In this document: positions 62,403 to 64,000 of the stretch, piece by piece
Layout: each line of letters starts with the position of its first letter
Position numbering within the stretch: position 1 is the stretch's first letter
Source of the DNA: Limnomonas spitsbergensis
Lineage: Eukaryota > Chlorophyta > Chlorophyceae > Chlamydomonadales
Reading direction: 5' to 3'
Length of the DNA: 64,000 nt
NCBI GenBank assembly: GCA_037349105.1
Contig: JAYJMM010000099.1
Span: forward strand, 930,001 to 994,000
The notes under the pieces: generated by a model
The model's database searches: none
What the model saw: the letters and a program-made list of their open reading frames with translations, nothing else
What the model was told of the DNA's origin: nothing
Made by a program: the position numbers and the translations under genes

Positions 62403-62765
62403 TTGAATCTGAATTTGCCTCCGTTGCTTTGTTGTTCAACTGCTGTCCTGATGTTTCCTCACGTGTTCCCTTGCGCTTCCTCCTCAGAGGTTTGGGTTTC
62501 GTGAAATGCTGGACGACCCAGCAAAGTTCATGCATCTCGACGACACCCTGCTGAAACAGGTGAGAAGCAGGCAGGCGGGCAATCTATATTCCGTTGTGCA
62601 TGTTTGTATATCTTGATGCATGATCTTCCCATTGCGTGTCCAGGTATCCCTGGTTCCGTTCAAAGCAGCTTGACAAGCCTCTTGATACTAAAGTGAACTT
62701 GAAATAACCCTGCTGAAGTAGGTGCACACTGCACAGCACTGCTTCCGGGTGCTTCTGCTACAAAT
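62403..62765 (+). other. 363-bp segment splitting the Gag-like region, flanked by CAAAT
   Basis: CAAAT occurs at 62398-62402 and 62761-62765, exactly where the minus-strand Gag-like frame breaks and resumes. The segment carries a + strand exon with good splice sites (next entry) and intron-like flanks. This looks like an insertion with a 5-bp target duplication, or a rearrangement or assembly join. Confidence 0.4.
62488..62559 (+). CDS. single exon resembling SAMHD1/VEN4-type HD-domain dNTPase
   Basis: After a strong pyrimidine tract and CTCCTCAG, 24 codons read RFGFREMLDDPAKFMHLDDT then LLKQ, followed by a GTGAGA donor, phase 0 at both ends. The DDP-x-x-F-x-x-LDDTLLK pattern resembles the segment 'dp-x-F-x-LDDTIlk' of plant and algal SAMHD1 homologues, which hydrolyse dNTPs to deoxynucleosides. 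No neighbouring exon of such a gene is visible within the window, and it sits inside retroelement sequence on the opposite strand. It may be an exon of a gene whose introns are invaded, or a captured fragment. Confidence 0.35.
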
Positions 62766-63999
62766 CAGTTTCATAACGGGGGAACAACTTGAGTGACCGT
62801 TCCCAAATTCGGTGGGAGATGATGCTCTCAGTCGCTGAGAATTCAACAACTTTGGAGGAGTCAATTAACGTCTTCCCGTCCAACCGGACATCTGTGAGCC
62901 AATTTACTTGACCCGGCGTAGCAGTCTCGGAATCAGGACCCCCACTAGGATCTCCTCCTACAGGAGGACCCCTGCCAGTAGCTGCTGATCCGTGAAGGAC
63001 ACCATGTCTTGACACCCAGCGGTGGGCTGGAGGCTGACCCCTACCTGGAGGTGGTCCACCACCAGGCGGTTGATTGCTTCCTCCTGGCCTCTGGCTATCG
63101 CCAGTACCAGTTCCACCACCGTGGAACTCACCCCGATCTTGCTGTCCATAGCGCAGGTTCTGGTTCATACCCTGGCCTTGACCTTGATACTGAGATTGCC
63201 TCTGACCTTGGCCAGACTCTCTCACCGTGTGTTGAAACGAGGTATGCACTCCTCCTCCTGAGGACGCAGCATGAAACCCATTCCATCCGGGATCCTGAGG
63301 TTCATGTTGAGCAGGCCTGAACCTACTCTGATCCTCTTGGAACGGCTCTTGCTGCCTACGTTCCTGGAACGCTACAGCGGCCGCACCTCTGGTAGCTGCC
63401 CTCATTGGCAGCGGCTCAGTGATCATCGCAACCTTTCGTGCTGCCTCCTCACCTTGCTGCCGGCGATCATGTTCCTGGAGTAGTCTATGGGCAAGAGCCT
63501 CCCTATCACGGGCTGCTCTCACCCTGAAGCTCTCATGCACAGAACCCTCCATACCTTGAACAGGGGTAGCGTTCCAGTTCGAGTGCTCTGTGCCCACTGC
63601 AGTATGGAATGACTGTGATGCAGCATGTCCCATGGAACGATTACCTTGTGCTTGGGGGTCTCCGGCGGTAATGTCCTCACCAGTGCTTCCCCCATACCCA
63701 TCACCTTCCAGTTCTTCTGATACAGACGCCAGGCCTTGCATGCGAAGCACAGTGTCCTCGTACCGTCCAGCCAGTGGTTAGACATGTGCGTTGTTGTGCA
63801 TGGGTCCAGCCGACCTTGACGGGACTTGGGGCGGTGGCGGAGGCGTTACACCCATTGTCAGCGACGCTGGGGAACGCGGAGGCGGAGGCGGAGGCCCTGA
63901 CACGGTGTGTTTTGCGCTGGCAGGCTCAATCCTTCCATGTGCACCCTTGACAGGTGCAACAGTGGGAGGAGGAGCAGGGGCGACAGCAGCAACAGGCAT
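62766..63999 (-). pseudogene. Gag-like N-terminal part of a retroelement, one in-frame stop
   Basis: The minus frame starts near the window edge with a Pro-rich segment (PPPPPPRSPASLTMGVTPPPPP), meets one TAA at 63778-63780 (HNNAHV-stop-PLAGRYEDT) and continues in the same frame to 62758. It is Gln/Arg/Gly-rich (QGQRQSQYQGQGQGMNQN, GGGPPPGRGQPPAHR) and ends with an ordered stretch (VNWLTDVRLDGKTLIDSSKV, SIISHRIWERSLKLFPRYET). This composition suits the N-terminal part of an LTR-retrotransposon Gag, whose capsid-like continuation follows at 62402-61362. The stop and the insertion make it non-functional as read. The true 5' end may lie outside the window. Confidence 0.5.
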
Positions 64000-64000
64000 G

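Overview
This window is nuclear DNA from a eukaryote, most likely a unicellular alga of the plastid-bearing lineages. The evidence is GT-AG spliced genes with short exons, an ABA4-like (DUF4281) plastid carotenoid-related membrane protein, CCCTAAA-type plant/algal telomere-like strings scattered through introns, and degraded retroelements. There are no operons, bacterial promoters, rRNA, tRNA or CRISPR arrays that I can support. The species cannot be named from sequence alone.

Layout. 1-1,278 holds the 3' exons of an unrecognised gene. 2,019-3,765 holds a complete three-exon ABA4-like gene with a TA-flanked MITE in its second intron. 3,766-8,669 is repeat-rich and intergenic: decayed copies of the ABA4-like last exon, LINE 3' ends and a second MITE family. 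8,670-51,193 is one very long + strand gene. I reconstructed 28 exons by hand; every junction is GT-AG and phase-consistent, giving 5,118 coding bases (1,705 codons plus stop). It encodes a possible N-myristoylation signal, a charged N-terminal part, a long Ser/Gly/Ala-rich linker, a central region faintly like the UDP-sugar pyrophosphorylase fold, and two C-terminal universal-stress-protein (USP)-like modules. 51,194-54,700 holds decayed copies of that gene's last exon, GC-rich minisatellites and LINE ends. 54,922-56,437 is a complete five-exon SlyD-type FKBP prolyl isomerase. 57,190-59,700 is a nest of LINE fragments, some tail to tail, one with a recognisable reverse-transcriptase motif. 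60,050-64,000 is retroelement debris: a - strand Gag-like coding region with an in-frame stop, split by a 363-bp segment that carries one + strand exon resembling SAMHD1/VEN4-type dNTPases.

The most striking feature is how the introns of the 42-kb gene are built. Nearly every exon is accompanied by partial copies of its own edge (the last or first 10-60 exonic bases plus the adjoining splice site) repeated into the neighbouring intron. Some are single decayed copies; others have grown into arrays: 40-bp units carrying the exon 25 donor, about 51 64-bp units carrying the exon 26 acceptor, and about 45 66-bp units carrying the exon 28 acceptor in frame and stop-free. A 10.2-kb array of about 136 75-bp units lies between exon 16 and a decayed copy of exon 16. 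The same pattern appears at the last exon of the ABA4-like gene. I propose that tandem duplication across exon-intron junctions is the main force enlarging introns at this locus.

The very long - strand open frames over the arrays (for example 2,142 codons) are artefacts of unit lengths divisible by three and are not annotated as genes.
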